A stretch of DNA of 64,000 nt, from assembly GCF_001907675.1 (NCBI RefSeq), contig NZ_MPNT01000024.1, positions 1 through 64,000 of the forward strand. Direction: 5' to 3'. The DNA comes from Mycobacterium paraffinicum. GTDB taxonomy: Bacteria > Actinomycetota > Actinomycetes > Mycobacteriales > Mycobacteriaceae. Position 1 is the stretch's first letter. Every line of letters begins with the position of its first letter. Below, one piece after another: positions 17,981 to 27,652 of this stretch. Made by a program: the position numbers and the translations under genes. The notes below the pieces were generated by a model that saw nothing but the letters and a program-made list of their open reading frames with translations, did no database searches and was not told the DNA's origin.

Positions 17981-19267
17981 TCAGTATGAGCCAACACGCC
18001 TCAAGCGTGCGAAGTTTTCGACGAGGTCGGCGGCGCGGCCAACGCTCTCGGCGGGCTTAGTCATCTGGCTGGCTAGCTCACGGGCTCGGTCGACGTATTC
18101 GGGGGCCAGGATCTGGCGCAGGTCGGCGACCAGCGAATCGACGGTGGTTGCCGAAAAGCGCCGGGCGCTACCCACCTTCAGTCGTTTGAGCTGAGCGCCC
18201 CACATCGGCTGATCGGGCAACGTCCAGAGGATGAGCGTCGGGATTCCCGCGCGCAGGCCTGCCGCCGTGGTACCCGCACCGCCGTGGTGCACAGCCGCGC
18301 GGCAGCTGGGAAAGGTCGTCGCGAAATTCACCGCTCCCACCACCTTGACGTGGTCGAAATGGGGAAGGTCGCTGGAATCAGCCCAGCCGGAGCAAACCAA
18401 CGCCCGCTCGCCCAACCGCTCGCAGGCCGCGCTGATCATGCCCACCGTGTCGGCGAGTGATTCGAGGGCGGAGCACGCCGGCATGCTGCCGAAACTGAAG
18501 CAAATCGGCGGTGTGCCTGCGGCGATCCACGAAGCGACGGCATCATCGGCAGCCGTCATCAGCTCCATCGTCAGCGCACCGACAAAAGGACGTCGCCCAT
18601 CCCACTTCGCCCATTCGGCTGCCAACCCGGGGAAGCAAACCTCGTCGTAGGCCTGAATTTCCAGGGATCCGCGTTCGGCGATCCGCCGCGGCGTGGGGGC
18701 CATTACCTTCGGTAGGCCCAGTTTCCGGCGCTCCTCGCAATCGGCCTTCTTCATCATGCGCCAGACGAGCCACTCGAACACCGTCGTTGCCGAGCGGATC
18801 AACCGCGGCGGCAGGATCGGAACGAGCTGGCCGTTGGCACGCGCCGGAAAGTAATGCAGCGTGGTCAACGGAATGTCGTAATATTCCGCGACGTTGGCGG
18901 CGGGCTGCTCGAAAACCAGGCCGGTGAATAGCAAGTCGGCCCCGTCCGCCAGAGACGTCAGCGTCGTGCTCAGCTCGCTGCGGCACCGCATAGCCAGCTC
19001 CCGAGCCTGGCGCCACAACGCGATCAGGCTTCGGATCCGCCAGAAGCCGTCGAATAAGCATTCCCAGAAGTTGCGCAGCGCTTCCACGCAAGCCTCGGTA
19101 TCCACCCCATAAGCGACCGCCGTAAGCCCGGCCGACTCGACGAAACCAACCATGTCGGGCGGGACTGCCATGTGCACGTCGTGCCCTCTGCGCAGCAGCT
19201 CACGGCCGACGGCGGCGCAGGGCTCCACATCGCCGCGACTTCCCCAGCTCGCAAGCACAAATTTCAT
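17981..19267 (-). CDS. UGT-type glycosyltransferase (GT1, Rv1524/Rv1526c-like)
   Basis: A 428-residue GT-B enzyme. The N-terminus MKFVLASWGSRGDVEP is the acceptor-domain start typical of mycobacterial glycopeptidolipid/phenolic glycolipid transferases. The C-terminal donor motif is HHGGAGTTAAGLRAGIPTL near residue 345, followed by DQPMWG. It should transfer a nucleotide-activated sugar to a lipid or natural product. Its start at ATG 19267 was chosen because the protein aligns from there; upstream in-frame residues look non-coding. It is divergent from cyp128, with a 305-bp gap, so its acceptor could be related to that pathway, but that is only inference. Confidence 0.8.
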   Translation of the reverse strand: MKFVLASWGSRGDVEPCAAVGRELLRRGHDVHMAVPPDMVGFVESAGLTAVAYGVDTEACVEALRNFWECLFDGFWRIRSLIALWRQARELAMRCRSELSTTLTSLADGADLLFTGLVFEQPAANVAEYYDIPLTTLHYFPARANGQLVPILPPRLIRSATTVFEWLVWRMMKKADCEERRKLGLPKVMAPTPRRIAERGSLEIQAYDEVCFPGLAAEWAKWDGRRPFVGALTMELMTAADDAVASWIAAGTPPICFSFGSMPACSALESLADTVGMISAACERLGERALVCSGWADSSDLPHFDHVKVVGAVNFATTFPSCRAAVHHGGAGTTAAGLRAGIPTLILWTLPDQPMWGAQLKRLKVGSARRFSATTVDSLVADLRQILAPEYVDRARELASQMTKPAESVGRAADLVENFARLRRVGSY

Positions 19268-19572
19268 TGCGTGTCCTCGCGTATCACTTCGGGTGCGCGT
19301 TTGTGCGAAATGAAGTGGGCGCCACGGGCGCCGCATCCCCTGCTCGGCGCCCAGCAGTTTAACGTGAAGACCCTCATGACCGCGTGCTGCGGCGCATTCT
19401 TGCTGGTCAGGAGCGCGTGCAGTGGCCTCGACCTATCTCGCCGAGTGTGCTGCACTGCTAGCCGCGTCGGCTTCACATACCGTTAACAAACGGCGAACGG
19501 CGCGCGTGCAGCGATGCGCGACGGTAGCCTTGCACACTGTCGTAATCTCACCACCTGACATCGGGGGAGCCG
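19268..19572. other. Divergent intergenic region before cyp128
   Basis: This 305-bp stretch separates the glycosyltransferase and cyp128. It contains the short cysteine-rich frame at 19376-19486 and a GGGGGAG ribosome site just before 19573. I see no clear inverted repeat or homologue of the small gene that precedes cyp128 in M. tuberculosis. Confidence 0.4.
19376..19486 (+). CDS. Cysteine-rich short ORF, possible leader peptide
   Basis: A 36-residue frame, ATG 19376 to TAA 19486, with five cysteines in the pattern CC...C...CC (residues 4-5, 15 and 25-26). It lies upstream of and co-directional with cyp128-stf3. Mycobacteria are known to use cysteine-rich leader peptides to control sulfur genes, and Stf3 consumes PAPS. 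There is no clear ribosome site, so it would have to be leaderless or chance. Weakly supported. Confidence 0.25.
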   Translation: MTACCGAFLLVRSACSGLDLSRRVCCTASRVGFTYR

Positions 19573-21045
19573 ATGATGGGGACAGCATCCGGTTCCCAAG
19601 CAGCACAGGATTGGCCACCGCACGGCCAATGCCCGTTCCAGGGCAGCACGTCGTACTCCGCGCGTCCCACACACGACGCGACCGCGCTGACGGATGAGCT
19701 TGCGAGTCGGCGCGTGCCGACTCGCCGTGGTTATCCGGCGGCTGCAACGATGCGGCGTGACGCACAGCTTGCGTGGGCGTGCGCGCCCATGGTGGCAAAG
19801 GCACTTGGGGCCGCCGTTGCGAAGGCCCGGTCGAGACTGGCCGGCTGCCCTGACCCGAAGCATGTGCAATTCACCGAATTTGACCCGTTGAACCCCGCGA
19901 TAGCCCGCGACCCGTACCCGCATTACCGAAAGCTTTTGGCGGGCGAGCGGGTGCAGTACAACGCCAAGCGCGACGTCTACATCTTGAGTCGGCACGCCGA
20001 CGTCCGCGAGGCCGCGCGTAACCATGAGGCACTGTCCAGCGCCCGTGGAGTGACATTTTCACAGGGGTCGCCCCCTTTCCTCCCCACGTCCGATCCGCCC
20101 GTGCACACCGGGATGCGTAAGCAGCTGGCACCGGGCTTGACGCGCGGCGCGATGGAGTCCTGGCGGCCGATGGTCACCCACCTTGCCCGGGAGTTGGTCA
20201 GCGGGTTAGTGGCACGGCAATCCGCGGACGTCGTCTCCGCGGTGGCCACACCGATGGCCATGCGCACCATCACCAACGTTCTGGGCGTAGCGGGCGGTGA
20301 CGAGGCCGCCTTCCGCCGTTTGTCCAACCAGGCGATTTGCATCACCGACGTCACTCTGTCGGGTCCGGGCATGGTTTCGTTGCTGCGGGGGTTTACCGGA
20401 TTTCGGCAATTGCGTGCGCTGTTCACCCATCGGCGTGACAACGGGTTACTGAGCGAGTCCAGCATTCTCGGGCAGCTCGTCGAGCACGCCGAGCACGGTG
20501 GGCTCAGCGACAGCGAATTGTCCTTGTTTGCGGTGTTGTTGCTGGTCGCAGGATATGAGACCACGGCGAATATGATCAGCACCTTGTTTCTCACGCTGGC
20601 CGAGTTTCCAGACCAACTCAGGCTCCTTGCGCAGCGACCAGATCTGATCCCGTCGGCGATCGAGGAGCAACTTCGCTTCATGTCTCCGGTCCAAAACATT
20701 TGCCGCACAACGCGCGTCGACTACGCCGTCGGCGATACCGTCATCCCGGCAGGCTCCCTGGTGATGCTTGCGTGGGCCGCAGCCAATCGTGACCCGCGGC
20801 AATATGACGACCCCGATGTCTTTCGGGCCGACCGCATTCCGGCCGGGAATCTCGCGTTCGGCTCCGGTATCCACTCGTGTCCCGGGAGCCAGCTGGCGCG
20901 GATGGAGGGCCAGGCGGTACTGGGCGAGATCGTCGCCAACATCGACCGGATAGAGCTGATCGGCCCGCCGGAGTGGACGGCCAATGCCAACCTTCATGGC
21001 CTGACCCGGCTACGGATCGCCGTGACGCCTGGCGAAACCGTATAG
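19573..21045 (+). CDS. cyp128: Cytochrome P450 CYP128
   Basis: A 490-residue P450 with an unusual N-terminal extension of about 95 residues before the P450 fold, as in M. tuberculosis CYP128 (Rv2268c, about 489 residues). Blocks I remember from CYP128 recur: [20 protein letters not shown] and [18 protein letters not shown] (haem ligand Cys436). The I-helix is [12 protein letters not shown]128 is thought to hydroxylate the menaquinone tail before sulfation by Stf3, which is the next gene, 16 bp downstream. ATG 19573 has GGGGGAG 3-4 nt upstream; ATG 19576 is an alternative. Confidence 0.9.
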   Translation: MMGTASGSQAAQDWPPHGQCPFQGSTSYSARPTHDATALTDELASRRVPTRRGYPAAATMRRDAQLAWACAPMVAKALGAAVAKARSRLAGCPDPKHVQFTEFDPLNPAIARDPYPHYRKLLAGERVQYNAKRDVYILSRHADVREAARNHEALSSARGVTFSQGSPPFLPTSDPPVHTGMRKQLAPGLTRGAMESWRPMVTHLARELVSGLVARQSADVVSAVATPMAMRTITNVLGVAGGDEAAFRRLSNQAICITDVTLSGPGMVSLLRGFTGFRQLRALFTHRRDNGLLSESSILGQLVEHAEHGGLSDSELSLFAVLLLVAGYETTANMISTLFLTLAEFPDQLRLLAQRPDLIPSAIEEQLRFMSPVQNICRTTRVDYAVGDTVIPAGSLVMLAWAAANRDPRQYDDPDVFRADRIPAGNLAFGSGIHSCPGSQLARMEGQAVLGEIVANIDRIELIGPPEWTANANLHGLTRLRIAVTPGETV

Positions 21046-21061
21046 AGATGCGTCGCCAACC

Positions 21062-22210
21062 ATGAGACATCCCGGCTCGGCGTCGCTATTCGTCAGGTGG
21101 CGTGAGTGGGCGGCGCCGGTGTGGATCGGGTGCAATTTCTCGGCATGGATGCGCCTGCTGATCCGCAACCGTTTCGCCGTGCACTGGAGTCGTTGGCACT
21201 ACGCGGTTCTTTATACCCTTGTCAGCGTTGTGAATTCGTGTCTGGGGCTTTTGCAGAATATTGTGTTCGCTAGGCGAGTGGCCAACACACGGATCGCCGA
21301 TCCGCCCGTCTTCATCGTCGGCCACTGGCGCACCGGCACTACGTTGTTGCACGAGCTGTTGGTACTCGACGATCGACACATCGGTCCCACGGGCTACGAA
21401 TGCGTTGCTCCACAACACTTTTTGCTGACCGAGCGGTTCGCGCCGTTGGTGGGGTTCATGGTCTCGAAGCATCGGGCCATGGACAACATGGATTCGAGTC
21501 TGTATCACCCACAGGAAGACGAGTTCGTCTGGGTCATGCAGGGGCAGCCGTCGCCGTACCTGACACTGGCGTTTCCGAACCGGCCGCCGGAGCACGAGCG
21601 GTATCTGGATTTGGAGCAGTTGACGGCGCAAGAACTGGAAGCCTGGAAACGGCCCCTCTACCGATTCGTCCAGCAGCTGTACTTCCGCCACCGCAAGACC
21701 GTGATCCTCAAAAATCCAAACCACAGCTTCCGGATGAAGGTGTTGTTGGACATCTTTCCGCAAGCGAAGTTCATTCATATCGTTCGAGACCCGTACGTGG
21801 TCTATCCGTCGAGCATTCATCTCCTCAAGTCGTTATCCCGTGTACACAGTCTGCAGAAACCGATATTCGAGGGTTTGGACGAGAGAGTTCTCGCGACCTA
21901 TGTAGACCTGTATCGCAAAGTGGACGAAGGGCGAGCACTGGTCGACCCCTCGCGCTTTTACGAACTGCGCTATGAGGAGTTGATCGATGACCCCGAGGGG
22001 CAGCTGCGCCGGCTGTACGACCACCTGGGACTGGGCGATTTCGAGCAGTACCTGCCGCGCCTGCGACAGTATCTCGCCGACCATGAGCACTACGCGACAA
22101 ACACCTACGAACTGACCGCCGAGCAGCGCGCGGTTCTCGATGACCGCTGGGGAGAAGTCATTGACCGCTATGGTTACCGAGTTCCCGCGGCGTCACGGCA
22201 AATCTCTTGA
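21062..22210 (+). CDS. stf3: Sulfotransferase Stf3
   Basis: A 382-residue PAPS-dependent sulfotransferase. The 5'-phosphosulfate loop is [16 protein letters not shown] near residue 85 and the 3'-phosphate motif is [13 protein letters not shown] near residue 240. Length and pairing with cyp128 match M. tuberculosis stf3 (Rv2267c), which makes the sulfated menaquinone known as S881. The ATG at 21062 is 16 bp after cyp128, so the pair is an operon. The PAP by-product would need a CysQ-type phosphatase such as that at 955-1698. The naming rests on context and recalled similarity. Confidence 0.88.
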   Translation: MRHPGSASLFVRWREWAAPVWIGCNFSAWMRLLIRNRFAVHWSRWHYAVLYTLVSVVNSCLGLLQNIVFARRVANTRIADPPVFIVGHWRTGTTLLHELLVLDDRHIGPTGYECVAPQHFLLTERFAPLVGFMVSKHRAMDNMDSSLYHPQEDEFVWVMQGQPSPYLTLAFPNRPPEHERYLDLEQLTAQELEAWKRPLYRFVQQLYFRHRKTVILKNPNHSFRMKVLLDIFPQAKFIHIVRDPYVVYPSSIHLLKSLSRVHSLQKPIFEGLDERVLATYVDLYRKVDEGRALVDPSRFYELRYEELIDDPEGQLRRLYDHLGLGDFEQYLPRLRQYLADHEHYATNTYELTAEQRAVLDDRWGEVIDRYGYRVPAASRQIS

Positions 22211-22273
22211 AGCAAGCGGGTTTCGGCGTGCCGGCACCAACCGTCGGACAAGGTTCCGTTCGCTGGGGGCGAT

Positions 22274-23425
22274 TCACAGTTTCTTGAGCCCGCGGAGGAT
22301 CTTCAAGAATGGCGCGTAAGTTGCGAGGCCTTTCCGAAGGGTCGGCTGCAGGATACTCACGTTGTTGACGACCAGGTAGCGCACCCCGTGGTCGCGCCAT
22401 TGCGCGGCCCGATCGATGACTTCGTTGGGCGTCCCGGTCAGCAGCACCTCTTTGAGCATTGATGCCGGGACGTCTTTGATGTACGACAACACCGTCTGTT
22501 GGTCCAACGTCTGCGGGATCAGGTCCTGGGCGCCCGAGAAATCATGTCCGAGGGGATGTCGCACGCCATGGTCGGCCCATACCTGGCCCGGAATGATGAG
22601 CGCGAAGGCTTTCGCGGCATCCGAGTTCAATGTCTCCTCCACGTCGTCGCGGCTACGCCCGGTGACGACAAAGATTGACAGCGCCGGCGTGATGGATCCG
22701 GGGTCGCGCCCGGCGTCGGACGCCGCCGTTCGCACCGCTTCGAGACCTGATGCGTAGTCTTCCGGTCGCGAAATCAGCCCGGGGAACCAAGCGTCGGCAT
22801 ATCTCCCGGTCGCTCGCAGCATCCGCGGCCCCTTGGCGGCGATCCATATCTCGGGCCATTTGCCACGGTAGGGGGGCAGGTCGAACAGCGCGTTACGCAG
22901 CGGGAAGTACGGCGACTCACGCGAGATTAGTTCGCCGCCGGAGTTCCAGAGCGCACGGATTGTGGCGATCGCCTCTTCGAAGCGCGCCACCGGTTTGGTC
23001 CAGTCCACCCCGTAGGGCTCATTGCCCTCTCGCTCTCCGACGCCGATGCCCAGGATGGCGCGGCCGCGGCTCATCAAGTGCAACGTGGCCGCAGCCTGCG
23101 CGGTGACCGCCGGGTGACGTCGATTGGCGTCGGTAACGCCGACACCCAGCCGCAACCGGCCAAAGCCGTTGCGGGAGGCAAGGTATCCAAGCATCGTCCA
23201 CGGTTCGAGTTGGGCGTCGACCTTTGGGACGAATTTGGCGACACCAAGGTAGTCCGGCGTTGCGATCGAGCGCGGGTACAGCGAATTCATGTGATCGGCC
23301 ACCCAGTAGGAGTCCACACCGGCGGCCGCGGCCATCCGCACGGTCGTGCGAGCGAGCATGGTCGCGGAATACCGAGAATTGAGGAGCTGGGTGCTCAGTC
23401 CAACTCGGATCTGGTTCACACGCAT
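22274..23425 (-). CDS. F420-dependent ketoreductase, phthiodiolone ketoreductase-like (Rv2951c family)
   Basis: A 383-residue luciferase-like F420-type oxidoreductase. Long blocks match what I recall of Rv2951c: [42 protein letters not shown] and [10 protein letters not shown]. Rv2951c reduces the keto group of phthiodiolone dimycocerosates. Here no mycocerosic acid or polyketide synthase genes are near, so the substrate may be different or the pathway is completed elsewhere. ATG 23425 with a GCGAAAGG ribosome site. It is convergent with stf3 and lies downstream of a four-gene operon on the same strand. Confidence 0.85.
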   Translation of the reverse strand: MRVNQIRVGLSTQLLNSRYSATMLARTTVRMAAAAGVDSYWVADHMNSLYPRSIATPDYLGVAKFVPKVDAQLEPWTMLGYLASRNGFGRLRLGVGVTDANRRHPAVTAQAAATLHLMSRGRAILGIGVGEREGNEPYGVDWTKPVARFEEAIATIRALWNSGGELISRESPYFPLRNALFDLPPYRGKWPEIWIAAKGPRMLRATGRYADAWFPGLISRPEDYASGLEAVRTAASDAGRDPGSITPALSIFVVTGRSRDDVEETLNSDAAKAFALIIPGQVWADHGVRHPLGHDFSGAQDLIPQTLDQQTVLSYIKDVPASMLKEVLLTGTPNEVIDRAAQWRDHGVRYLVVNNVSILQPTLRKGLATYAPFLKILRGLKKL

Positions 23426-23489
23426 GCCTTTCGCCGAAGTTGAAGCATCGCGGGGGTTCCGGCCCGGTGACTGAACTGGCCCCTACCGG

Positions 23490-24224
23490 TTATCGCCAGG
23501 CTTCCCATCCGACCATGCTGCGCAGCGGTCCGGCAAACGAAGGCCTAACGGCGCCCGATCGCCACCGGTCCTCGAGCAAGGGCGCCAGCGCGTCGGTGGT
23601 GGTCAGCGGGTCGGCGTCAAGGTAAACGACGGTGATGTACTGGAAGTCCGTGCGCCAGCCTCGCGGCAGGTGGCTCCAGCCGGTGCTGGAGCCGAACGTC
23701 CACGCGCCGGCCGTCCCAGGCGCGGCGAGCAGCGCCGGATGGTGTTCGGCGTGCAGCCATTGCAGCCACGTGTCCGGGCGGCGCCCGTCGACGGGTTCCT
23801 CGACGATGAGGACGACGCCGCGATGCGGCCGAAACGGCACCACCTCGGCGGAGATGAGCGCATGCGGTGCCGATTGCCACTGCAGCAGGCGCAGGCCGGC
23901 CACTTGCAGCGACGGCCGGACGACGGGGAACCGGCCGTTCTCGCGCAGCTCCCGGCCGAGCGTGACGAAGTCGTCGAAGGTTTCCTCGACGGGATCGCCG
24001 ACCAGGTAGTGCACCGCGTTGGCGATGTCGGCCAACGGGCCGTGTCCGGCCACGCGGTGCTGCGGATAGTCGCCGTCGGCGATCCAGCGCAACCCGTACA
24101 CGATGCCCGGCAGTTGATACTGCTCCGGCATGTGATCCAGCAGGTGCCAACGCAGGTAGCTGCCGTCGTCGCCGGCCGGCGCGGCGGCGGTGAGGCTGAA
24201 TACGCCCGCCCTGACGCGTATCAC
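23490..24224 (-). CDS. Hypothetical protein with duplicated ferredoxin-like fold
   Basis: A 244-residue protein without a family I recognise. Two halves show a similar layout: SYLRWHLLDHMPEQYQLPG near residue 22 and TWLQWLHAEHHPALLAAPG near residue 152 both read like the start of an EthD/dimeric alpha-beta barrel domain. That suggests an internal duplication. GTG start at 24224 overlaps the stop of the LLM gene upstream (GTGA), so it is the last gene of a coupled four-gene operon with an LLM oxidoreductase, SDR and alpha/beta hydrolase. A role in degrading the same substrate is plausible only from context. Confidence 0.65.
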   Translation of the reverse strand: MIRVRAGVFSLTAAAPAGDDGSYLRWHLLDHMPEQYQLPGIVYGLRWIADGDYPQHRVAGHGPLADIANAVHYLVGDPVEETFDDFVTLGRELRENGRFPVVRPSLQVAGLRLLQWQSAPHALISAEVVPFRPHRGVVLIVEEPVDGRRPDTWLQWLHAEHHPALLAAPGTAGAWTFGSSTGWSHLPRGWRTDFQYITVVYLDADPLTTTDALAPLLEDRWRSGAVRPSFAGPLRSMVGWEAWR

Positions 24225-25090
24225 GAGGCGCCCCCGGGGTCATGCAGCTCAGCGAGCGCCTGCAGCTGGTCCAGGTAATGCTGCAGAGAGGTGTGCCGGA
24301 AGACGGCGGGCACGATCGTGGCGCCGTGGGCGGCGGCTTCCCCGATGGCGTCGCGGGTGCGCTCCGGCTCGTTGACCGGGTCCAGCGGCGCCGGTGGCGG
24401 CAGGACGACCTCGAACTCCGGGCGAAGCTCGAAGCGGCTCAACCAGTCTCGCGCCTGGCGCAGGCCTACGCTGAAAGGCGCCCAGCCGTCGGCCAGGGTC
24501 GCGGCGCGGCGCAGCGATCGCAACGTGCGCCCGCCCACCCAGATCGGGACACGCTGCTGTACGGCGCACGGGTCAACGACCAGGCCGTCGAACGCATAGA
24601 ACTCACCGCGGTAGGCGGGTTCGGGGACGGACAGCGACGCGCGCAGGGCCTCGATGGCGTCGTCGCCGCGCGGTCCGCGGTCGTCAAAGGGCGCGCCGAT
24701 GAGGTCGAACTCTTCTTTGAGGCTGCCGACGCCGACGCCGAGGACGAGCCTGCCGTTGCTGACTTTGTCCAAAGTGCCGTAACGCTTGGCGATCTCGAGC
24801 GGATGGTGGTACCCGAGCACCAGGACGTTGGTGGCCAACCGGATGCGTCGGGTGCACGCGGCCAGGTAGCCGAAGGTGGCCAGCGGGTCCCAGTAGCGGG
24901 CGCCTCGGCGGTCCAACTCGATGGCGGGCAGCGCGATGTGCTCGCTGCAGGTCAGGTGGTGGTAGCCGAGCCGATCCGCGGTGTCGGCGATGCGGGCCAG
25001 GTCCTCGATCGAGCCGTGCTTTTCCCAGTCGCCGCTGGCCTTCGGAAACATGGTCACCACGGGTGTGGCCACCGAGAGTCGTGGGGTCAT
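24221..25090 (-). CDS. F420/LLM-class oxidoreductase
   Basis: A 289-residue luciferase-like TIM barrel of the short F420-dependent type. Visible family marks are LTCSEHIALP near residue 45, RIRLATNVLVLGYHHPLEIAKRY near residue 83 (given here only as the conserved block), and GVGVGSLKEEFDLIG near residue 115. ATG 25090 overlaps the SDR stop (ATGA) and its own stop overlaps the next gene, so it is the third member of a coupled operon. Such enzymes reduce or oxidise activated C=C, C=O or C-N groups using F420H2. Substrate unknown. Confidence 0.8.
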   Translation of the reverse strand: MTPRLSVATPVVTMFPKASGDWEKHGSIEDLARIADTADRLGYHHLTCSEHIALPAIELDRRGARYWDPLATFGYLAACTRRIRLATNVLVLGYHHPLEIAKRYGTLDKVSNGRLVLGVGVGSLKEEFDLIGAPFDDRGPRGDDAIEALRASLSVPEPAYRGEFYAFDGLVVDPCAVQQRVPIWVGGRTLRSLRRAATLADGWAPFSVGLRQARDWLSRFELRPEFEVVLPPPAPLDPVNEPERTRDAIGEAAAHGATIVPAVFRHTSLQHYLDQLQALAELHDPGGAS

Positions 25091-25869
25091 CCCTGCATGT
25101 ACCCTCCGGCGTCGACGGGGATCGATTGGCCGGTGATGGTGCGGCTTTCGTCGCTGGCCAGGAACAACGCCAGGTTGGCGACGTCTTCGGTCGTGGAGAT
25201 GTCCTGCAGTGCAACTCCTTTGAGTGCCTTCGTGCGCTGAGTGGCGAAGTCGACCCCCTGCTCGTCCGCGGTGCGTTGCACCCATCGACGCCACAGCTCG
25301 GTGTCGATGGCCCCGGGCACGATGCAGTTGCACCGGATGCCGTGCGGGCCGACCTCCAACGCCACCGCCTTGGTGAACGCCCGCAGCGACGCCTTGGCGG
25401 TGACGTAGTGGCTCTTGCGGGCGACCCCGGAATAGCCTGCCGTGGAGGAGAAGTTGAGGATCACTCCGCGTCGGCGCGACAGCATCGACTGGTTGAGTAC
25501 TTCCCGGGTGCACAGCATCGCGGCGGTGACGTCGATGGCGATGGTGGCGTTCCAGTTGTCCAGCGTCTGCTCCCAGATCCAGCGGTCCTGTCCGGGCGCG
25601 GCGGCGTTATTGCACAGGATGTCGACATGGCCGAATTCGTCGACGGCCCGCGCCACCATGGCCGCGACGTCACTCTCGTCGGTCACGTCCGCGCGCATCG
25701 CGATGGCTGCGGAACCGGCCGCGCGGGCGGCGTCGCGCACGAGCTCTTCTCGCCGCGCGGCCAGCAGCACCCGGGCGCCTTCCCGCACGAACACCGAACC
25801 GAGCACGGGTCCCAGGCCGGTGCTGGCCCCGGTGATGATCGCGACCTTGCCGTCGAGCCGGCCCGTCAT
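25087..25869 (-). CDS. Short-chain dehydrogenase/reductase (SDR)
   Basis: A 260-residue classical SDR. TGASTGLG cofactor motif at residues 12-19, NNAA near residue 88, catalytic Ser in NFSSTAG and the YVTAK catalytic Tyr/Lys pair near residue 153. The Asp/Arg pattern after the second strand is not clear enough to settle NAD versus NADP. ATG 25869 was preferred over GTG 25893 because it leaves a short 7-nt gap after the upstream hydrolase stop. Second gene of the four-gene operon. Confidence 0.85.
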   Translation of the reverse strand: MTGRLDGKVAIITGASTGLGPVLGSVFVREGARVLLAARREELVRDAARAAGSAAIAMRADVTDESDVAAMVARAVDEFGHVDILCNNAAAPGQDRWIWEQTLDNWNATIAIDVTAAMLCTREVLNQSMLSRRRGVILNFSSTAGYSGVARKSHYVTAKASLRAFTKAVALEVGPHGIRCNCIVPGAIDTELWRRWVQRTADEQGVDFATQRTKALKGVALQDISTTEDVANLALFLASDESRTITGQSIPVDAGGYMQG

Positions 25870-25876
25870 CGCGCAG

Positions 25877-26674
25877 TCATCTTGCGGGCACACATGTTTC
25901 GAGCCACGCGTGGATTCGTTCGGCGACGGCGAGCCACCCCGGGTCGAGCATCATGTCGTGGCTCATCTTAGGGAAGATTTCCGCGTCGGTGTGGTAGGCG
26001 GCCGCGGTTGCCCGCACTTCCTGCGCCGTGAAGCAGACGTCGTCCTCGGCCCCCAACACCAACAGCGGGGTGGTGACGAGGTGCGGCCTGGGCAAGTCAT
26101 GCCACAGCATGTCGATCGCGATCTTCAGCGCGTATTCCTCGCAGAGTTTCGCGGCATAGCGCGCAACATCGGCTTCGGAGTGCGACCGCGAGAAAAACGT
26201 TTCGCGGGCCAACTCCGGTGTGGCGCCGACGCCGCGCAGCGACCTGGTCATCGCCAGGCCGCTGGCCGTGTACCACGGGTGCCGCTTGAGCCGGCGGGCC
26301 AGGAATCCCAAGATGCCGCTCGGGGGTGCGGAGGCCAGCAGCACCGCGGCGGCGGCGCCGTGCGATTCCAGATACTTCTGCACGACGAAGCCACCCAGGG
26401 AGTGGCCGATTACGACCGGTCGTTCGGGCAGGCCGTCGGCAACAGCGGCGACGTCGGCAACGAAGTCCGCGATCGAGCAGAGCCGCATCGACTTGGGCGC
26501 CGGGCTGTTTCCGTGACCGCGGAGGCTGACGGCCAGCGCTCGGTGGCCCTTGTCCGCGAAGAACTGCAGGAAATGCTCGTCCCAACACCAGGCGCCGTGC
26601 CAGGCGCCGTGCACGAATAGCACCGGCGGCTTATGGGATTCGCCGCCCGGCGTTCTTTCGATCACTTCGAGCAT
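25877..26674 (-). CDS. Alpha/beta hydrolase
   Basis: A 265-residue alpha/beta hydrolase. LFVHGAWHGAWCWDEHF gives the oxyanion hole near residue 18, the nucleophile is Ser in GHSLGG near residue 95, the acid Asp is in VLGAEDDVC, and the base His is in SHDMML. Like many mycobacterial lysophospholipase/lipase-type proteins it cannot be assigned a substrate. ATG 26674 has GAGGAG 8-9 nt upstream. It heads a four-gene leftward operon (hydrolase, SDR, LLM oxidoreductase, unknown) and is divergent from the nucleosidase gene. Confidence 0.82.
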   Translation of the reverse strand: MLEVIERTPGGESHKPPVLFVHGAWHGAWCWDEHFLQFFADKGHRALAVSLRGHGNSPAPKSMRLCSIADFVADVAAVADGLPERPVVIGHSLGGFVVQKYLESHGAAAAVLLASAPPSGILGFLARRLKRHPWYTASGLAMTRSLRGVGATPELARETFFSRSHSEADVARYAAKLCEEYALKIAIDMLWHDLPRPHLVTTPLLVLGAEDDVCFTAQEVRATAAAYHTDAEIFPKMSHDMMLDPGWLAVAERIHAWLETCVPAR

Positions 26675-26782
26675 GAGCGTGACTCCTCGTCGGGCCGCGC
26701 CCCCCGGGTTGGCTGCAACGCCGCTGAGATTAGCCGCTGACGCGCGGGTGGCGGACCGGAATCGCCGAAGCCACGATGTCTC

Positions 26783-27652
26783 GTGGCGTTTACTGGTCCG
26801 GTGGGTGCAGATGGCGAACGACGCACGCTGGTCCTGTCGGCCTTTCCGGCCGAAGCCGACGCGGTGCTGTCGCACACCACGCTCGATCCCGATCCGGTGG
26901 TGATCGTCGACCGGCGGCATTTCTACCTCGGCTCGATCGCGGGCAAGAGCGTGATCGTGGGGATGACCGGCATCGGCCTGGTGAACGCCGTCGACACCAC
27001 CGAGGCCGCGTTGACCCGCTTCGGGATTGGCGCGGTGGTGTTTTCGGGCGTCGCCGGCGGGGCGGCGCGGACCAGGATCGCAGACGTGGCCATACCGGCG
27101 CGCTGGACACTGGACAACGGCGACACCTTTCACCCGGTCGATCCCACCATGCTGGCGACCGCCGAAACGCTCTCTGTCGCACTGGAAAGCGTGACCCGCA
27201 GGATCGATCTGCGGCGCCGCCCGCAGGTCGTGGTCGGCGGAGACGGTTGCAGCTGGGACAACAACAACGGCGTGGCGTTCCCCTGCATCCCCAACGGCGG
27301 AGACGTCTTCGGCTGCCAACCGCGCAGCGCGCCCGACCGGTCATTCCGATACACCGGCAACTTCCGGCAGGCGGCGGGCCGGTGGCTGCGAAGCGCCCTG
27401 ATCAGCAACATGAACATCGTCTCGGCCGCAGACCCGGCCTTCGACGCGACCGACATGGAGACCGCGGCCGCGCAAACGGTCGCCGACGCGCACGGTGTCC
27501 CGTTCCTCGGCATCCGCGGCATCACGGATGGGCCGGACGACCCGCTTCACCTGCCGGGCTTTCCGTTTCAGTTCTTCTGCTACAAGCGGATCGCGGCGCA
27601 CAACGCCGCCCGGGTCACCGCCGCCCTGCTACGGAGTTGGGGCGGTGGTTAA
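26783..27652 (+). CDS. Phosphorylase/nucleosidase family protein (MTA/SAH nucleosidase-like)
   Basis: A 289-residue protein of the PNP/UDP phosphorylase superfamily. The glycine-rich start [18 protein letters not shown] near residue 60 and FSGVAGGA near residue 90 build the base site, and [22 protein letters not shown] near residue 224 (the MExxA signature) binds ribose. A non-family insertion with [16 protein letters not shown] lies in the middle. MTA/SAH nucleosidases recycle sulfur nucleosides, but secreted variants with other roles exist. Start GTG 26783 is uncertain; GTG 26801 is possible. Ends with a 4-bp overlap into the convergent rhodanese gene. Confidence 0.7.
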   Translation: MAFTGPVGADGERRTLVLSAFPAEADAVLSHTTLDPDPVVIVDRRHFYLGSIAGKSVIVGMTGIGLVNAVDTTEAALTRFGIGAVVFSGVAGGAARTRIADVAIPARWTLDNGDTFHPVDPTMLATAETLSVALESVTRRIDLRRRPQVVVGGDGCSWDNNNGVAFPCIPNGGDVFGCQPRSAPDRSFRYTGNFRQAAGRWLRSALISNMNIVSAADPAFDATDMETAAAQTVADAHGVPFLGIRGITDGPDDPLHLPGFPFQFFCYKRIAAHNAARVTAALLRSWGGG

